Source: Desulfobulbus sp. (GTDB taxonomy: Bacteria; Desulfobacterota; Desulfobulbia; Desulfobulbales; Desulfobulbaceae). Taken from it: a stretch of 8,732 nucleotides of DNA. A program made the position numbers and the translations under genes. The notes beneath the pieces were generated by a model. It was not told where the DNA came from. It ran no database searches and saw only the letters and a program-made list of their open reading frames with translations. Shown in pieces: positions 8,001-8,732 of this stretch (its first letter is position 1; each line of letters opens with the position of its first letter). The DNA is taken from contig JAGODN010000089.1 in the NCBI GenBank assembly GCA_017998195.1, positions 1-8,732 on the forward strand, written 5' to 3'.

Positions 8001-8245
8001 ATCTCATCCCGTATTGGATCTTCGAGGATGGCCCTGCCCGGGTGGAGCGCCGCATTCCCTTGCTCCCGTACAGCAGGGAGGTCGGAAAACTCAAACGGCT
8101 GAAGCAGGGCTTGGCCCTGTATCGGATGATTTTCGGTCAGCCCCGCCAGGAGGACCTGCTGTTCAGCCTCAGCCAGAACGGATACCACGGGGCAGCGGAC
8201 CTGACTGATTGGCTGATTTCTCTCCAGCCGCCAGCCTCACCATAG
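5036..8245 (+). CDS. SNF2-like superfamily 2 helicase/translocase with large insertion, third gene of the cassette
   Basis: The product is 1069 residues and carries the superfamily 2 motifs in order. There is a Q-like element LKDFQNNTV (15-23), Walker A within VADEVGLGKT (41-50), motif Ia-like VYICSNATIASQN (74-86), SLTPNTTF (137-144), motif II LDEFQRF (279-285), motif III LSATP (313-317), motif IV-like ALVFSSWS (541-548), motif V STSIGQEGLDFH (905-916) and motif VI QREGRVHR (936-943). The DEGLGK-type Walker A with a GRVHR motif VI points to a SNF2-like dsDNA translocase rather than a processive unwinder. About 300 residues (roughly 558-865) are inserted between motifs IV and V, and the Walker A to motif II distance (about 230 residues) is also long. 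No methyltransferase or nuclease domain is fused. It overlaps the PLD gene by eight bases and is the likely motor of the cassette, moving on or sensing DNA for the PLD nuclease. Helicase-fold identity is certain; the partnership is inferred. Confidence 0.93.
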   Translation: MPSNRFTAAPALAGLKDFQNNTVEYVFKCLYGEDPTSRFLVADEVGLGKTLVARGIIAKTIEHLQDSVDRIDIVYICSNATIASQNIKRLKMRGLDAYLKALGSRAKTDERITFATRLTYLPKEVQSLNGNKVNFISLTPNTTFDHTRSRGGHADERAILYRMLYDLPAGQDGGGRRWRVGLLNMLQASAGKKNWRTKARNLPAVDLDTDLSRAFRQAVLDDVELYASLQEGCDRFARYRDYRKIPREDSELRYNLIGTLRNKLASVCLAALEPDLVILDEFQRFKYLLDGEDEASMLANALFAYPDVRVLLLSATPYKMFTLDQEHDEDDHYPDFIRTLNFLFNDSGKVDKVKKLLSEHRATLHACAKGSVCRPGKKTELEQALLKVMCRTERVATTRDHNSMLAEVERAALLTSADLEHAATVDAVAICVKAGEPIEYWKSAPYLINFLKNYELRHKLDAQLHAPSDALRGTLSAAKKQLLTRDTLAGYQVLDPGNPRMRVLFEDTIDKGLWQLLWMPPSLPYIEPGGVYRDKEGLTKALVFSSWSAVPDAVASLCSYEAERRMVAGTSVAHGELHDKIKPLLRFAVASNDSRLTGMPVMAWLLPSPTLATRIDPLEIALARGCGPVNVHEMKDEVRAVCRRLVETLPDAEEGSRADERWYWAAPILLDARNGLLDWCASESGWRAATPDHESGTRFKDHLDLLVRVAEGNISLGPRPDDLVEVLCDLALAGPGVCALRALHRIGPGLDAADPNLLSAAARIASGFRSLFNLPETIAMLRGFGEDTYWRLTLQYGIDANLQSVLDEYAHVLRESLGLQEHSPAAQVAGIAECVQSVLSLRTAQIRIDEIKSSGDGFVVDDFNTRCRFALRFGDIRDDNNQALVRADTVRDAFNSPFRPFILASTSIGQEGLDFHTWCHAVVHWNLPSNPVDLEQREGRVHRYKGHAVRKNVAERYGFAALSLAHEEGDPWQTLFQIASQDKSNGHSDLIPYWIFEDGPARVERRIPLLPYSREVGKLKRLKQGLALYRMIFGQPRQEDLLFSLSQNGYHGAADLTDWLISLQPPASP

Positions 8246-8258
8246 ATGAGGGATGAGG
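8245..8258. repeat. 7-bp perfect tandem repeat after the helicase stop
   Basis: GATGAGG occurs twice back to back, starting on the last base of the helicase stop codon. It is too short to mean much alone; it could be replication slippage or a small junction duplication at the downstream edge of the cassette. Confidence 0.5.
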
Positions 8259-8404
8259 CGCTCCGTCGCAAGCAACGCTTTCGTGCCTGTTCCATGAACT
8301 GTGGAGAAACGCCAACCACACGGATCGTTTACATCCCTCGCAACCTGCGCGCTTACATGATGAGACAGCTTTCACTCCCTGAAAGGGCGAACCAAGGCAG
8401 TTCA

Positions 8405-8416
8405 CTCGGGCCCGAG
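8405..8416. repeat. 12-bp perfect palindrome upstream of the exonuclease gene
   Basis: CTCGGGCCCGAG is a perfect inverted repeat with no spacer, 24 bases before the ATG at 8441. Its position would fit an operator for a dimeric regulator, but there is no extended arm and no second copy was seen. With no central loop it is unlikely to form a hairpin terminator, and no T-run follows. In this GC-rich setting it could be chance. The rest of the 8246-8440 gap shows only a weak competing hairpin (CTTTCA/TGAAAG, 8369-8385) and no gene or clear promoter. Confidence 0.35.
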
Positions 8417-8440
8417 AGATCCAAAGGTTTCTGAACCAAG

Positions 8441-8732
8441 ATGCCGCCCGCCTGCGAAGATCTGCTCCGCCACTGTCTGCTGCTCGATATCGAGGTCAAC
8501 GAAAAGAATGTCATCTATGCCCTGGGTGCGGTCCTGGGTGAGCAGGTCTTCCAGATCCCGGCCGGGGAGAAGATCGACCGCGACACCCTGGCCGAACTCG
8601 ATGCTTTTGCAGCGGAGGCCCGTTTCGTCCTCGGCCACAACATCCTCAACCACGACCTGCCCCGGTTGCGCCAGGTGGCCCCTGAACTGCGGTTCCTGCG
8701 CAAGCCGAAGATCGACACCCTGTTTCTCTCCC
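8441..8732 (+). CDS. DEDD-type 3'-5' exonuclease domain protein, N-terminal fragment (possibly RecQ-type helicase fusion)
   Basis: An ATG frame of 97 codons runs open to the right edge. An in-frame TGA at 8432-8434 lies just upstream, so the start is well bounded; the ribosome site is weak (AAGG at 8424-8427). The N-terminus has the Exo I motif LLLDIEV (Asp16, Glu18) followed by IYALGAV, and an Exo II motif GHNILNHDLPRL (65-76) with Asp72. KIDTLFLS (90-97) then matches the strand after the second motif in DnaQ-like exonucleases. These enzymes remove nucleotides from 3' ends using two metal ions. Exo III lies beyond the edge. I recall large proteins in which such an exonuclease domain precedes a RecQ-family helicase, with similar spacing and wording, so that fusion is plausible here but cannot be seen. 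It may be an ordinary repair gene or part of the same nucleic-acid-processing island; the gap of about 195 bases argues against membership in the three-gene operon. Confidence 0.75.
   Translation, partial: MPPACEDLLRHCLLLDIEVNEKNVIYALGAVLGEQVFQIPAGEKIDRDTLAELDAFAAEARFVLGHNILNHDLPRLRQVAPELRFLRKPKIDTLFLS

Noticed and set aside
2015..8245. Calling the cassette DISARM.
   Set aside because: The helicase and PLD proteins fit the theme, but no DrmB (DUF1998) and no DNA methyltransferase are encoded in the window, and a DUF6361-like protein is not a DISARM component I know of.
8246..8434. 62-codon plus-strand frame between the helicase and exonuclease genes.
   Set aside because: Its ATG directly abuts the helicase stop codon with no ribosome site, it has no recognisable motif, and its translation is irregular and Arg-rich.
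1..8732. CRISPR arrays, tRNA/rRNA genes, insertion sequences.
   Set aside because: No regularly spaced repeats, cloverleaf-like segments, transposase motifs or terminal inverted repeats were seen on reading.

Overview
The window looks like a bacterial chromosome segment of fairly high GC content. It probably comes from a Desulfobacterota/Desulfuromonadota-type proteobacterium. That placement rests only on the general resemblance of the ABC-F protein and the exonuclease-type protein to remembered homologues from those groups, so it is tentative.

Layout. Positions 1-1420 hold the 5' two thirds of an ABC-F ATPase gene on the minus strand, cut by the left edge. Positions 1421-1883 are a gap with no convincing gene and one conspicuous AT-rich patch at 1651-1690. 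A 40-codon open frame (1884-2006) follows. Then comes a compact three-gene cassette on the plus strand: a 409-aa protein resembling the DUF6361 family (2015-3244), a 601-aa protein with two phospholipase-D-type HxK half-sites (3238-5043), and a 1069-aa SNF2-like superfamily 2 helicase/translocase with a very large insertion in its second RecA-like lobe (5036-8245). A gap of about 195 bp carrying a 7-bp tandem repeat and a 12-bp perfect palindrome separates the cassette from the start of a DEDD-type 3'-5' exonuclease domain protein (8441 to the right edge, incomplete).

How the genes fit together. The three cassette genes overlap by 7 and 8 bases, and each has its own good Shine-Dalgarno sequence, so they are almost certainly one translationally coupled operon making proteins that act together. 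A helicase/translocase paired with a PLD-type nuclease recalls DISARM (DrmA helicase and DrmC PLD). However, no DrmB (DUF1998) and no methyltransferase is encoded here, and the third partner is a protein of unknown function. The best reading is a candidate anti-phage or anti-plasmid system placed between two ordinary genes: an ABC-F translation factor and a nuclease, possibly a RecQ-type exonuclease-helicase. Defence is an inference from domain content and gene order; nothing in the sequence proves it.
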